A stretch of 64,000 nucleotides of DNA from M3 sp045133615 (GTDB lineage Bacteria > Bacteroidota > Bacteroidia > Bacteroidales > Muribaculaceae). The position numbers and the translations under genes were made by a program. The first letter of the stretch is position 1; the number at the start of each line of letters is the position of its first letter. Under the pieces are notes generated by a model, which saw nothing but the letters and a program-made list of their open reading frames with translations, searched no databases and was not told the origin of the DNA. Of the stretch, positions 54,501-62,947 are shown piece by piece. Where the stretch lies: NCBI GenBank assembly GCA_045133615.1, contig JBGUUQ010000103.1, positions 10,375 to 74,374 on the forward strand, written 5' to 3'.

Positions 54501-55738
54501 TGCGCGCTTTCAACTCCGGCTCTCTTGAACTCAGCCGCAAAACGCAGATGCGCGATATTTCTCGTGCTCTGGCAGCAAACGAAGCGGCGATTGAATTTAC
54601 CGCCGACGGCGAATGTTTCGGAGCACTGATACTGCGCCGCGGCGACAAGGCGCCGCGCTTTGTCAGACTGATTTCGCAACAAGACCTCGACGAATGTTTG
54701 TCGCCGTTGAGTTCGTCGGGAGCTACAATCGCACCTAAGATTCGCCGTATCTATTCAGGCACGGCAAAACGCGGCAAGCAGTTGTATGAAAAGCTTTGGC
54801 TGCCGCTCGAAGAGCATCTTCAGGGCGCCGAGCGCATCTACTACTCCCCGATAGGCAGCCTGTCGACCGTGGCTTTCAGCGCGATTCAAGACTCCGAGCA
54901 AGTCGCTCTTGGCGAAAAATACGACATGCGTCTGGTTTCATCGACAGCCTCCGTGGCCTCCAACTCCAATAAAAACAAAAAGAAACAGAATGCCGGTCTG
55001 CAAATTCTGGCTATTGGCGACGTGAACTATGAGGCCGATTCCCAGATGCCCAAACGCAACTGGCTGCATCTGAAAAATTCGCTCGGCGAGGTCGAGCATT
55101 TCGACAGCATATGTCGCGCGGTTGGCATCGAACCGGAAATATTGCTCGCCGATGCCGCTTCGGAGCAGGCATTGCGCTCCCGTTCGGGCAATGCTCCCGG
55201 CCTGATGCTGCTCTCAACCCACGGTTTTTATCATCACGCCGACAGAGCCGCCCGCGAACCGTTCTACATAAACAAAGGTCTGACGGGCGATAACGACTCC
55301 GTGGCCCCGAACTACAACATCCCCCCGCTGAAACGTGGCGGATTAGTACTCGCCCACGCCAATCCCGTCTGGAACAATGAGGCTACCGTCACCGACGAAA
55401 ACGACGGCATATTGACCGCTGACGAAATTTCGCAACTCGACCTGTCGGCAACAAAACTGTTGGTTTTGAGCGCATGCGAGACCGGTTTGGGCGAAACGTC
55501 GTTGACCGAAGGCATCAATGGTCTGCAACGCGGATTCAAACTCGCCGGCGTGCAAACCATGATATTAAGTCTTTGGGAAGTCAACGACAAGGCCGGCCGT
55601 GAATTTATGGCAGAATTTTTCAGCCGACTGTTTAACGGCACAGAGCGCCACGAAGCATTCCGTCAAGCAACACTTGCGATGCGCAACCGCTATCCGAATG
55701 AACCGGCCAATTGGGCAATGTTTGTAATGCTCGATTGA
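51515..55738 (+). CDS. Exported TPR-CHAT caspase-like protease
   Basis: 1407 residues with an N-terminal signal peptide (MKRIGFVSIILILCSFVSRG). A long helical region from about 30 to 1000 has TPR-like units (for example IELLKTVIDATEGCDESLKR, then RNLSECYLNRSESDLAFQYMELAAECF). The C-terminal 350 residues form a CHAT domain. The catalytic His is H1236 in LLSTHGFYHH and the catalytic Cys is C1321 in LSACETGLGETS; the end LQRGFKLAGVQTMILSLWEV is typical. The signal peptide places it outside the cytoplasm. The substrate is unknown; the PPC protein upstream is a candidate partner. Composition differs from its neighbours, which suggests transfer. Confidence 0.88.
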   Translation: MKRIGFVSIILILCSFVSRGVDERLQLKEIAQGMCYGNYVPASGLDYLTAKGHKALAEKIRAENGFVLPEIGCDLMPIVISAMEKRHMQQTDEYRLSLMSEIMFRSVVYDYENADRAAELLLDNIDRYVEGEDNKTAWRLVLRVERPNYAFNNNEWIINGTIFEIYEFLRRQPKLGDSERLLLLTTQEFGFVYGRLVMDTKEVDSMIKEIDRLYAAVCPNLPQLLEIREVYHLISKINADPVNSFLSRTQAMRLIREGTVDPYNAASLNVPLAGAALAAGSEDECRSLYNDNLRRLKELVDRQEKTTGVNASYVSGQMFLKDFDQCGLITTESDDDSERVLFESLLEELGSDIVGNRCRADAIAPYIVDRSGATVALPQIDIAQKYLEFIKDDPYLPYRYEAQSAIARDIFGGGSTDAAIELLKTVIDATEGCDESLKRARARALRNLSECYLNRSESDLAFQYMELAAECFADSKRPDYFELNDLWHSYGEMNRQVGNLAKAICAANELEELRKNFYAAQWGMETDWYSALIKAQQSNNPTKEIKRLYDRAINNGCWSWAMKLAMETLVPIEMANGNDEAVDEYMQTCFEIFRMDSFYQDIAFANEYLTYLYNYCGDRGAWRRFLAAIVSVMEENHNDLNVPFIQMLAMQADNALDSNNYIDANYCLSVLWAKFLALMKVIPSDDVFAQYSLASSIVPIFVSYSIKLLVFWQDTRSNLTEQQQRQILANGDPEVLARQYLQFLDGTIDLLEQFGTQTAPTSYVMLSIFHVRLTAALGDIESAQSELNELCEWCEANNLKEYFEQKSIGVRLDIAWVLGDMDEWVSIVDTEQFWKDIEQGHGNIDAISQDMTTLVGYYGNKSEISRAQDIAAKRFGLVRQFVDSQYMQLSEAQRAALADNNTASPRDIYWLLPRTSDKQFYTTAYEAALYYKNLLLESNNLLRSAVYNSGDSVQIADYEHLMVMKAQTNIAKLKLTEAEDRRTLRELRALEDSVSMRAFNSGSLELSRKTQMRDISRALAANEAAIEFTADGECFGALILRRGDKAPRFVRLISQQDLDECLSPLSSSGATIAPKIRRIYSGTAKRGKQLYEKLWLPLEEHLQGAERIYYSPIGSLSTVAFSAIQDSEQVALGEKYDMRLVSSTASVASNSNKNKKKQNAGLQILAIGDVNYEADSQMPKRNWLHLKNSLGEVEHFDSICRAVGIEPEILLADAASEQALRSRSGNAPGLMLLSTHGFYHHADRAAREPFYINKGLTGDNDSVAPNYNIPPLKRGGLVLAHANPVWNNEATVTDENDGILTADEISQLDLSATKLLVLSACETGLGETSLTEGINGLQRGFKLAGVQTMILSLWEVNDKAGREFMAEFFSRLFNGTERHEAFRQATLAMRNRYPNEPANWAMFVMLD

Positions 55739-55928
55739 CGGTCGGAGGTGGAGGGTCAGGAAAACAGCGGCGGTCAGGAGCAAGGACATGACCGCCGCAA
55801 AATATATGTACATTGGTAGACCCAGATGTCAGAGACAACATGAATGGTATAGATGAAATGTTGGACGATTTGTGAGTTTTGCAAGGTTTTGCCAACAAAG
55901 TTATAGTTCCCTTAATTTATTGTATTGA

Positions 55929-55980
55929 CTTACCTTGTGTGCTGTAAGTGAAGCGCGCTCAGGGTAAGTTTTTCTTTTTA
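55929..55980 (+). terminator. Rho-independent terminator
   Basis: ACTTACCTTG near 55929-55938 pairs with CAGGGTAAGT near 55960-55969, with one or two wobble pairs, and is followed by TTTTTCTTTTT. It probably ends the CHAT transcript. Confidence 0.6.
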
Positions 55981-56082
55981 GGGGAGATGGATAGGGTTTG
56001 TCGGTGTGTCTGTGTTTTTGGGCCTTTAAATCGGAGAATTGGTTTAAGTTTAGGCTCGAAAGGGGATTTAATTGCTTGATGC

Positions 56083-56113
56083 TTTGATATTAAGCGGGGA
56101 TTTGCTAACTTTG
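56083..56113 (+). promoter_or_regulatory. Promoter of the BspA-like gene
   Basis: TTTG at 56083-56086, 19 bases, then TAACTTTG at 56106-56113. A complete match, 27 bases before the start codon. Confidence 0.7.
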
Positions 56114-56140
56114 CGAGTTGAAAATATCTCTCATTTTTTT

Positions 56141-57628
56141 ATGTCAATGAAATTCAATTTTATCATATTGTTGTCGGCGTTGTGTATGTCGACAGGCGCA
56201 TCGGCCGTTGAAATAGAGGCCGGAGGGTTGCGTGCAGCAGTGACTGATACTTCTGTTGAGTCGCTGACGGTGACGGGGACGATGAATGCCGCTGATTTTG
56301 ATTTTATCGCGTCGGAGATGAATGCTCTGACATCGATAGATCTTTCGGGGGTGACGATTGTCGATTACTCCGGAGAGCCGGTGCTTATGGGACAGCAGGT
56401 GTATTCGGGCAATGAAATTCCGGCATACGCTTTTATGGGCATGAAGCTCACATCGGCAGTGCTTCCGGCAAGTCTTCAATCAATCGGTGAGTCGGCTTTT
56501 GCTTCGACGTCTATCGCTTCGATTGTGATTCCGGAAAAGGTGGCAACAATCGGGATGGGTGCATTCAGCAATTGCGATGCTCTTGAACGTGTGGTGCTTC
56601 CGGCATCGGTCGCTGAAATCGGGTCTCATGCGTGGGCGGATTGCGACAATCTTACCGCTGTGGAACTCGGCGGGGTGACAAAGATTGCGGAATCGACGTT
56701 TGCTCGTTGCGGCAAACTTGCGAGTGTGATGTTGCCGGCGACGCTTACGGAGATTGGCGATGCGGCATTTAGCGGTTGCGCAGGGTTGACATCGTTGTCG
56801 TTTCCGGCTTCGTTGGTTGTGATAGGTAATAATGCGTTTGAATACAGCGGACTTGCTGAGGCTGATTTGTCGCTATGTGGCAGCCTTGCCGGAATCGGAG
56901 ATTGGGCGTTTGCTCATTGTGAGAATCTGGCGGCTGTGTATTTCGGCGAGAGTGTGGTGTCGATGGGCGAGGGTGCGTTTTTTGACGATAAATCGCTTGT
57001 GGATTTAGCTGTACCGATGAATATAACGGAAATTCCGGCATATATGCTGAAAGGAACGAATTCAATTGACAGTTCTGCGGCTATTCATGATGATATTGAA
57101 TCTATCGGAGATTATGCTCTGATGGGTTGGAATCATGTGGCGGAAATGAAGGTTCCGGCTGCAGTGACCTATATAGGTAGTAACGCTATGGAGGGCTGGA
57201 CTTCGTTGACTATGCTTGACGGCTCGTCGTTGAGTGAGGTGCCCGAATTGGGAGCGGATGTGTGGTCGGGCGTTGCTCAGTCTGAAGCTACGCTAAGCGT
57301 TGACGGCAGTCTGGTAGAGTCGTTCAAAACGACTCCTCAATGGAAGGAATTTAATGTCACGGCAGTGTCATTGGCAGATGATGCGATTGACGATGCTACG
57401 TCGGATATATATGCTTATTTCAATGGGTATGACTTGATGATAAAGGCTGCGGATGAAATAGCTGAGGTGAGTCTTTATGATATTCAGGGTAGAAAATTAG
57501 CATACATTGAGCCTGCTCACAATGAGGCGGTAATCGATACTCATGGTATGACCGGCAGATTTTTTATAGTGAGACCGGTGCTTGGATCCGGCTTGACGGC
57601 TACGCTTAAAGTGGTGCGTGGCATGTAA
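56141..57628 (+). CDS. BspA-type leucine-rich repeat surface protein
   Basis: 495 residues from ATG 56141 (another ATG at 56147), with a signal peptide ending near GASA. The body is a run of LRR_5-type repeats of about 23 residues, such as LASVMLPATLTEIGDAAFSGC, with LTAVELGGVTKIAESTFARC also clear. The C terminus (VSLYDIQGRKLAYI, then FFIVRPV) looks like a type IX sorting end. Probably surface-exposed and binds host or bacterial ligands; specificity is unknown. Confidence 0.85.
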   Translation: MSMKFNFIILLSALCMSTGASAVEIEAGGLRAAVTDTSVESLTVTGTMNAADFDFIASEMNALTSIDLSGVTIVDYSGEPVLMGQQVYSGNEIPAYAFMGMKLTSAVLPASLQSIGESAFASTSIASIVIPEKVATIGMGAFSNCDALERVVLPASVAEIGSHAWADCDNLTAVELGGVTKIAESTFARCGKLASVMLPATLTEIGDAAFSGCAGLTSLSFPASLVVIGNNAFEYSGLAEADLSLCGSLAGIGDWAFAHCENLAAVYFGESVVSMGEGAFFDDKSLVDLAVPMNITEIPAYMLKGTNSIDSSAAIHDDIESIGDYALMGWNHVAEMKVPAAVTYIGSNAMEGWTSLTMLDGSSLSEVPELGADVWSGVAQSEATLSVDGSLVESFKTTPQWKEFNVTAVSLADDAIDDATSDIYAYFNGYDLMIKAADEIAEVSLYDIQGRKLAYIEPAHNEAVIDTHGMTGRFFIVRPVLGSGLTATLKVVRGM

Positions 57629-57645
57629 GTCACAACGAAAACAGA

Positions 57646-58440
57646 ATGGGTAAAAATAAATTAAAAAAATTCAGCGACATGCAGCAAATGGGCTGTGTGT
57701 TTCAATATCCTTTTGCCGTGCTTCAGCGTGAGGGCGGATTTCCTATGCGCGGAAAGTGGCATCAAGATTATTTCGGCAATGAAAATCCGATAGTGCTTGA
57801 GCTTGGATGCGGAAAGGGTGAATATGCGGTAGGGCTTGCGGAGAGATTTCCCGACAAGAATTTTATCGGTATAGATATAAAAGGGGCGAGAATGTGGACC
57901 GGCGCAACTCGCGCCGAGCGTCAGGGAATGAAGAATGTGGCGTTTCTCCGCACGAGTATTGAACTGCTTACGAGTTTTTTTGCTCCGGGAGAGGTGTCGG
58001 AGATATGGATAACGTTTCCCGACCCGCAGATGAAGAAGGTGCGCAAGCGTCTTACGTCGACTCGCTTCATGGAACTGTATCGTCAGGTGCTCGTGGATGG
58101 TGGATTGGTGCATCTGAAAACCGACAGCCCGTTTTTGTACACGTACACTCATCTGATGACCGAGCACAACGGCATGCAGGTGAATATCGACACCGATGAT
58201 CTTTATCATTCGGGATTGGCGGGCGACATCTTGTCGATACGCACTTTCTATGAGCAGCAATGGCTCGACCGCGGTCTTACGATTAAGTATATATCATTTG
58301 TGCTTGATCATTCAACCGAATTGACAGAGCCGGAGGTGGAAATCGAATTTGATACGTACCGCAGTTTTTCGCGCGGGGAATTGCAATGCCCCGAACTTTG
58401 TGCGCCGAAAGTGTCTGCGCGTCAACCAAAACAGGACTAA
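57646..58440 (+). CDS. trmB: tRNA (guanine46-N7)-methyltransferase
   Basis: Adds the m7G46 base of tRNA using SAM. The 264-residue protein has LELGCGKGEYAVGLAERFPDKN-type SAM motif, IGIDIKGARMWTGA, and WITFPDPQMKKVRKRLTS, the family signature. The C-terminal tail after FDTYRSFSRGE is longer than average. Starts 17 bases after the BspA-like gene. Confidence 0.94.
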   Translation: MGKNKLKKFSDMQQMGCVFQYPFAVLQREGGFPMRGKWHQDYFGNENPIVLELGCGKGEYAVGLAERFPDKNFIGIDIKGARMWTGATRAERQGMKNVAFLRTSIELLTSFFAPGEVSEIWITFPDPQMKKVRKRLTSTRFMELYRQVLVDGGLVHLKTDSPFLYTYTHLMTEHNGMQVNIDTDDLYHSGLAGDILSIRTFYEQQWLDRGLTIKYISFVLDHSTELTEPEVEIEFDTYRSFSRGELQCPELCAPKVSARQPKQD

Positions 58441-58457
58441 TTTCGTTGATACATAAT

Positions 58458-59567
58458 ATGGAAACTCTATATCCCAATCTTATACTCGACGCACTACGCA
58501 ATGTGCGTTATCCCGGCAATGGCCGCGACATCGTGGACCTTGGCATGGTGGAGGACGACATCCGCATCGACGGGCGCAAGGTGTCGTTTTCGTTGATATT
58601 CGACAAGTCGACCGACCCGTTTATCAAATCGGTGGTGAAGTCGGCTGAAACGGCAATTCTGACCTATATATCTCCCGATGTGGAGGTGAAGGGGAATATC
58701 TCGGTGAAAACTCGTCAGCCGGCACCTGTGGCAAAGGAGAATCCGCTGCCCGGAGTGAAGAATATCATCGGAGTGTCGTCGGGCAAAGGCGGTGTCGGTA
58801 AATCGACCGTGGCATCGAATCTTGCGGTGGCTCTTGCTCGCGAGGGTTACAAGGTGGGACTTCTCGATGCCGATATTTTCGGACCGTCGGTTCCGAAAAT
58901 GTTCGGAGTGGAAGATGAGCAGCTTTATGTACACAATGTAGAGGGGCGCGACTTGATTGTGCCTATCGAACGTCATGGTGTGAAGGTGCTGTCGATAGGG
59001 TTTGTGGTGGATAAGAACAGTCCGGTGCTTTGGCGTGGTGGTATGGCCTCGAATGCGTTGAAGCAGCTTATCTCGGAAGCCGATTGGGGAGAATTGGATT
59101 ATTTCCTTATCGATATGCCTCCGGGAACGAGCGATATTCATCTGACGCTTGTGCAGACGCTCGGTATTACCGGAGTGGTGATTGTGAGCACTCCTCAGGA
59201 GGTGGCTCTTGCCGATGCCCGCAAGGGTATTGCAATGTTTACCGGCGATAAGGTGAATGTGCCTATTCTCGGACTTGTGGAGAATATGGCATGGTTCACT
59301 CCTGCCGCTCACCCGGATGAACGTTACTATATCTTTGGTCGTGAGGGTGCGGTGCGCTTGGCCGAGGAGTTGAATGTGAAATTGTTGGCTCAAATACCCA
59401 TTGTCGGCTCGATATGCGACGGCGGGGACAGCGGAGAGCCTATTGCGTTGAGCGATTCGATAACTGGACATGCATTCATGCACCTTGCTCATGAGGTGAT
59501 AGAGGCGGTGGATGAGCGTAACGATGCGCTTCCTCCGACAATCAAGGTCGATGTGTCGAAGAGATGA
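58458..59567 (+). CDS. mrp: Mrp/ApbC-type Fe-S carrier ATPase
   Basis: 369 residues from ATG 58458; the frame opens inside trmB at 58386. An N-terminal MIP18-like domain (about 5-85) precedes the ParA-like ATPase with deviant Walker A SSGKGGVGKST, DADIFGPSVPKMFG and MPPGTSDIHLT. The CxxC pair of some Mrp proteins is missing: the place reads FTPAAHPDERYYIFG. It assists Fe-S cluster assembly or transfer. Confidence 0.92.
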   Translation: METLYPNLILDALRNVRYPGNGRDIVDLGMVEDDIRIDGRKVSFSLIFDKSTDPFIKSVVKSAETAILTYISPDVEVKGNISVKTRQPAPVAKENPLPGVKNIIGVSSGKGGVGKSTVASNLAVALAREGYKVGLLDADIFGPSVPKMFGVEDEQLYVHNVEGRDLIVPIERHGVKVLSIGFVVDKNSPVLWRGGMASNALKQLISEADWGELDYFLIDMPPGTSDIHLTLVQTLGITGVVIVSTPQEVALADARKGIAMFTGDKVNVPILGLVENMAWFTPAAHPDERYYIFGREGAVRLAEELNVKLLAQIPIVGSICDGGDSGEPIALSDSITGHAFMHLAHEVIEAVDERNDALPPTIKVDVSKR

Positions 59568-59608
59568 GAATAATCGCACTGAATGACCGGGAATTAAGAA
59601 AGAATTTG

Positions 59609-59616
59609 TAATTTTG
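59609..59616 (+). promoter_or_regulatory. -7 element of the gldE operon promoter
   Basis: TAATTTTG at 59609-59616, about 74 bases before the gldE start. No clear -33 TTTG. Confidence 0.4.
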
Positions 59617-59689
59617 CAACGCGGAAATGCCGCACGGTCGTTGCAGAATTGCTCGTTCGACTGTTTTTGTATAACTAATACTGATAGAA

Positions 59690-61063
59690 TTGGACTTTGA
59701 CCCTTTGCCAGCCACGTCTCCGATAGCGGGGATGATAATGGCATCATTATCTGACTTATTAACTGTAAATACCCCCACATGGGGAAGTATAATTGCATTA
59801 GGGTGTGCCGCAGTGGCACTTCTTGTTTCCGGATTTGTTTCCGGTAGCGAAATTGCATATTTCTCACTTACACCATCGCAGCGCGAGGAACTTGAAGAAG
59901 GCCCGAAAGGGGAGGCTGTGAATCGACTGCTGTCGATGCCGGAGCGATTGCTCGCGACGATACTTATCACAAACAATCTTGTGAATGTGACGATTGTGGT
60001 GTTGTGTAATTTTGCCTTTTCCCAGATATTTGTGTTTCATGATGTGTCGGGCGTGATGAGCTTTGTGTTCTACACGGTGATATTGACGTTTATCATTCTG
60101 TTGTTTGGTGAAATCGTACCGAAACTATATGCCAATACATATACGACGCAGTGGGCAGCGATGGCCACAGTGGGGCTGTCGGCTGCCGTGAGGTTGTTTC
60201 ATCCGCTGTCGTCGGTGCTTGTGCGCAGTTCGACATTCGTGAATCGTGTAGTAACCAAAAAGACCGACAATATATCGGCTGATGAGTTAAGTCAAGCGTT
60301 GGAGATAACCGATCTGAAGACTCCCGATGACAAGGAGATGCTTGAGGGTATTCTCAAATTTGGCGATACGACGGCTGCTGAAATCATGACTCCTCGCGTG
60401 GATATAGTAGACATCGACATTTCATCGACCTTTGCCGAGGTGATGGAGGTGGTGCTGGAAAAGGGGTATTCGCGTATGCCGGTCTATGAGGATACTCAGG
60501 ACAATATAAAGGGAGTGCTTTACAGTCGTGACCTTCTGCCATATATAGGTAAAAAGGTGGAGGGCTTTGAGTGGCAAAAGTTGCTCCGTGAGCCTTATTT
60601 TGTGCCGGAGTCGCGTATGATCGACGATTTGCTTGAGGATTTCCGTAAGATGAAAATCCACATGGCTATCGTAATCGATGAGTTCGGCGGTACGCAGGGG
60701 CTTGTGACGCTTGAAGATGTGCTTGAGGAGATAGTGGGCGACATAGATGATGAGTATGACGAGGAGGAGAAGACTTATCAGCGTTTGCCCGATGATACGT
60801 ATATCTTTGAGGGGAAGACGCTGCTCAACGACTTTTTCCGCATTACGGATCTCAATGAGGAGGATTATGCGTCGGTGACCGAGGATGCGGAGACGCTTGC
60901 CGGAATGCTTCTTGCCATCAAGGGGGATTTTCCGAAGGAGAAGGAGTCGATAGTCTACGGACGCTGTCGCTTTCTTGTGCTCGACATTACCCGCCATCGC
61001 ATAACGAGTGTGCGCGTAAAGGTTATGCCTAACGTTCAAAATGATGTGACAAGCAATGAGTAG
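59690..61063 (+). CDS. gldE: GldE-like CBS-domain membrane protein
   Basis: 457 residues with a TTG start at 59690 (ATG 59732 is the other option). Four hydrophobic segments of a CNNM/DUF21 domain (about 40-180) are followed by two CBS domains (MTPRVDIVDID, then EDVLEEIVGDIDDEYDE region) and a CorC/HlyC-type C-terminal domain. GldE is linked to gliding and type IX function in Flavobacterium. The downstream gldD gene overlaps by 8 bases. Confidence 0.87.
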   Translation: MDFDPLPATSPIAGMIMASLSDLLTVNTPTWGSIIALGCAAVALLVSGFVSGSEIAYFSLTPSQREELEEGPKGEAVNRLLSMPERLLATILITNNLVNVTIVVLCNFAFSQIFVFHDVSGVMSFVFYTVILTFIILLFGEIVPKLYANTYTTQWAAMATVGLSAAVRLFHPLSSVLVRSSTFVNRVVTKKTDNISADELSQALEITDLKTPDDKEMLEGILKFGDTTAAEIMTPRVDIVDIDISSTFAEVMEVVLEKGYSRMPVYEDTQDNIKGVLYSRDLLPYIGKKVEGFEWQKLLREPYFVPESRMIDDLLEDFRKMKIHMAIVIDEFGGTQGLVTLEDVLEEIVGDIDDEYDEEEKTYQRLPDDTYIFEGKTLLNDFFRITDLNEEDYASVTEDAETLAGMLLAIKGDFPKEKESIVYGRCRFLVLDITRHRITSVRVKVMPNVQNDVTSNE

Positions 61064-61691
61064 AAGGTATCGCGACCACGGTATTCGCACTTCTTTATTG
61101 GCGCTGATTCCTATCTGGACGTTGGCAATCGTGTTTGCTTTTTCGGTATCTGAATGTGGAAATGACGGCGATGCGTTGACGGCTGTGCCCCGACGGACGG
61201 CGTATCCGCGCATTGAGGTGTATGACACGGTGTATGCGTCGGTAGAGCGATTGCCGATAGTGTTTGAGGTGAATGCGGCGGCTACGGTGAGCCGCGGTCT
61301 GCGCGACGGACGAGAGGATGCCAATTGGATAAATGTGAAGTATGACCGCTATGGCGCAACGTTGCTATGCACGTATTCGCCTGTGACACCGGCTACGGTG
61401 GCGGATGTGATGGATAATCGTATAGAACGAATGTCGCTCAACGCGGGCGATATGACTACCGATGTAACGACTATCTCCACTCCTTCGGGTGTGGATGCCA
61501 CGGTGTTGATGACTCCGAGGGCGAAGGTGACTCCGATACAGTTTATGGCAACGGACAGTGCGACGTATGTGCTGACCGGGGCGTTGTATTTTGACCGGGC
61601 GGCGGCTGTCGATGCCGATTCGGTGATGCCGATACTTGAGGCTGTGCGAGGCGATGTGATACATGCCATATCTCATTTGCAACGAAGATGA
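61056..61691 (+). CDS. gldD: GldD-like lipoprotein
   Basis: 211 residues. A membrane segment at about 13-30 is followed by a possible lipobox Cys34 in VSEC. The mature part has PRRTAYPRIEVYDTVY and later AKVTPIQFMATDSATYVLTGALYF, in line with GldD. In Flavobacterium GldD is required for gliding; gut Bacteroidales keep gldE and gldD without gliding. It overlaps gldE at the 5' end and the transferase gene (ATGA) at the 3' end. Confidence 0.82.
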   Translation: MSRRYRDHGIRTSLLALIPIWTLAIVFAFSVSECGNDGDALTAVPRRTAYPRIEVYDTVYASVERLPIVFEVNAAATVSRGLRDGREDANWINVKYDRYGATLLCTYSPVTPATVADVMDNRIERMSLNAGDMTTDVTTISTPSGVDATVLMTPRAKVTPIQFMATDSATYVLTGALYFDRAAAVDADSVMPILEAVRGDVIHAISHLQRR

Positions 61692-62191
61692 GGGAGGTGA
61701 AGGTATATATCGCTGAGATTGACGGAGGTCGGGAGATGTCGCGCAGGGAGCGCGAGAGGGGGGCTGTGAATGGTCTTGTGGCGCGTGAGCTTGGGGCGGG
61801 GGTGACGATTAGTCATCGCGAGGATGGTTCGCCTGTGGCTGCGGGATTTGATGGTAAGATTTCGATTTCACACAGTAAGGACTATGTGGCTGTGGCAACG
61901 CATCCGCGCTTGCGTATCGGCGTGGATATAGAGCAGCCGAGAATACAACTTGAGCGTGTGCGCTCGAAGTTTGTGGCAACCGAGGAGGCGTTTGATTCGC
62001 TTGATGCTCTGCTCCATGCGTGGACGGCTAAGGAGGCTGTCTATAAGGCTGCCGGAACGCCGGGGTTGTCGCTGACGGAAATCGTGGTCGATATTAAGCG
62101 AGGAGTAGCTGCGGCGCGTGGTCGCAATTACTTGATTTCGTTCAGCCGGTATGCGGAGGCTGTGGTTGCCGTGGCGGTGGAGGGGGATTAG
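61688..62191 (+). CDS. 4'-phosphopantetheinyl transferase (AcpS/Sfp superfamily)
   Basis: 167 residues. The GVDIEQPR motif carries the metal-binding Asp and WTAKEAVYKA the catalytic Glu/Lys, as in Sfp-type enzymes that convert apo carrier proteins. Which carrier protein it serves is not known. It overlaps gldD by 4 bases (ATGA), and its stop overlaps that of upp on the other strand. Confidence 0.88.
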   Translation: MREVKVYIAEIDGGREMSRRERERGAVNGLVARELGAGVTISHREDGSPVAAGFDGKISISHSKDYVAVATHPRLRIGVDIEQPRIQLERVRSKFVATEEAFDSLDALLHAWTAKEAVYKAAGTPGLSLTEIVVDIKRGVAAARGRNYLISFSRYAEAVVAVAVEGD

Positions 62192-62841
62192 TCTTTGGTG
62201 CCGTAGGCGAGGTCGCCGGCGTCGCCGAGTCCGGGGACGATGTAGGAGTGGGAGTTGATTTCGGGGTCGATGGCTCCAACCCAGAGGGTTGTTTTGTCTT
62301 GCGGGAATGTGCGGGCTACGTAGTCGACGGCTTTCTGCGATGCGATGACTGATGCTACGTGGATGTGTTCGGGATTGCCTTTGGTGAGTAGTGCGCGGTA
62401 GCTTAACTCCATGGAGGCTCCTGTGGCGAGCATTGGGTCGGCGATGATGAGGGTTTTGCCTTCGAGCGACGGAGAGGCGAGGTATTCGATGTGGACGTCG
62501 AACGATTCTTTTTCTTTGTATTTGCGGTAGGCTGAAACGAATGCGTTTTCGGCGTGGTCGAAGAGGTCGAGGAATCCTTGGTGGAACGGCAGTCCGGCGC
62601 GGAAGATGGTGCCGAGCACGATCTGCCGGTCGAGCACTTGGCACCGGGCTGTGGCGAGCGGTGTCTCGACGTCGACGGTTTTGTAACGGAGTCGACGTGA
62701 TATTTCGTAGGCCATTATTTCGCCGATGCGTTGGAGGTTACGGCGGAAACGGAGCATGTCGCGCTGTATCGTGGTGCTGCGCAGTTCCATCATGTATTGG
62801 CTTATGAGTGAGGGCTGATTGTCGAAGTTGATGACTTCCAT
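62188..62841 (-). CDS. upp: Uracil phosphoribosyltransferase
   Basis: Salvage enzyme making UMP from uracil and PRPP. The 217-residue protein has LIIADPMLATGAS as PRPP-binding loop and IDPEINSHSYIVPGLGDAGDLAYG at the C terminus as uracil-binding motif. The four bases TTAG at 62188-62191 contain both its stop and that of the transferase gene. Confidence 0.95.
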   Translation of the reverse strand: MEVINFDNQPSLISQYMMELRSTTIQRDMLRFRRNLQRIGEIMAYEISRRLRYKTVDVETPLATARCQVLDRQIVLGTIFRAGLPFHQGFLDLFDHAENAFVSAYRKYKEKESFDVHIEYLASPSLEGKTLIIADPMLATGASMELSYRALLTKGNPEHIHVASVIASQKAVDYVARTFPQDKTTLWVGAIDPEINSHSYIVPGLGDAGDLAYGTKD

Positions 62842-62908
62842 GGTTTGGGGGTGTTTAGTTTGTTTATTCCTTGGGAAGGATAATCAATTATTTCATATCC
62901 GAATGGTA

Positions 62909-62939
62909 CAAAAGTAGCTAAATTCCTTGATAGAGCAAA
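62909..62939 (-). promoter_or_regulatory. Promoter of upp
   Basis: On the minus strand TTTG (62936-62939), 19 bases, then TACTTTTG (62909-62916), a good consensus match. It lies in the 106-base gap between the truncated regulator and upp. Confidence 0.6.
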
Positions 62940-62947
62940 GTGTTTGG

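Larger units (their letters stand above)
55739..56140. other. Non-coding stretch between the CHAT gene and the BspA-like gene
   Basis: About 400 bases without a convincing gene. It holds a perfect 10-bp inverted repeat (GCGGCGGTCA 55767-55776 with 55789-55798), a terminator at 55929-55980 and the promoter of the next gene at 56083-56113. The remainder shows no open frame with family features and no RNA gene. Confidence 0.6.

Noticed and set aside
55767..55798. 10-bp inverted repeat after the CHAT gene as its terminator
   Set aside because: On the plus strand it is followed by A rather than T, and the later hairpin at 55929 fits better.
55565..55898. Minus-strand frames running from the CHAT end into the non-coding stretch
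   Set aside because: Proline-rich shadow translation with no family features.
58494..59867. Long 457-codon frame on the minus strand over mrp
   Set aside because: It is histidine- and arginine-rich shadow coding with no recognisable domain, opposite a well-supported gene.
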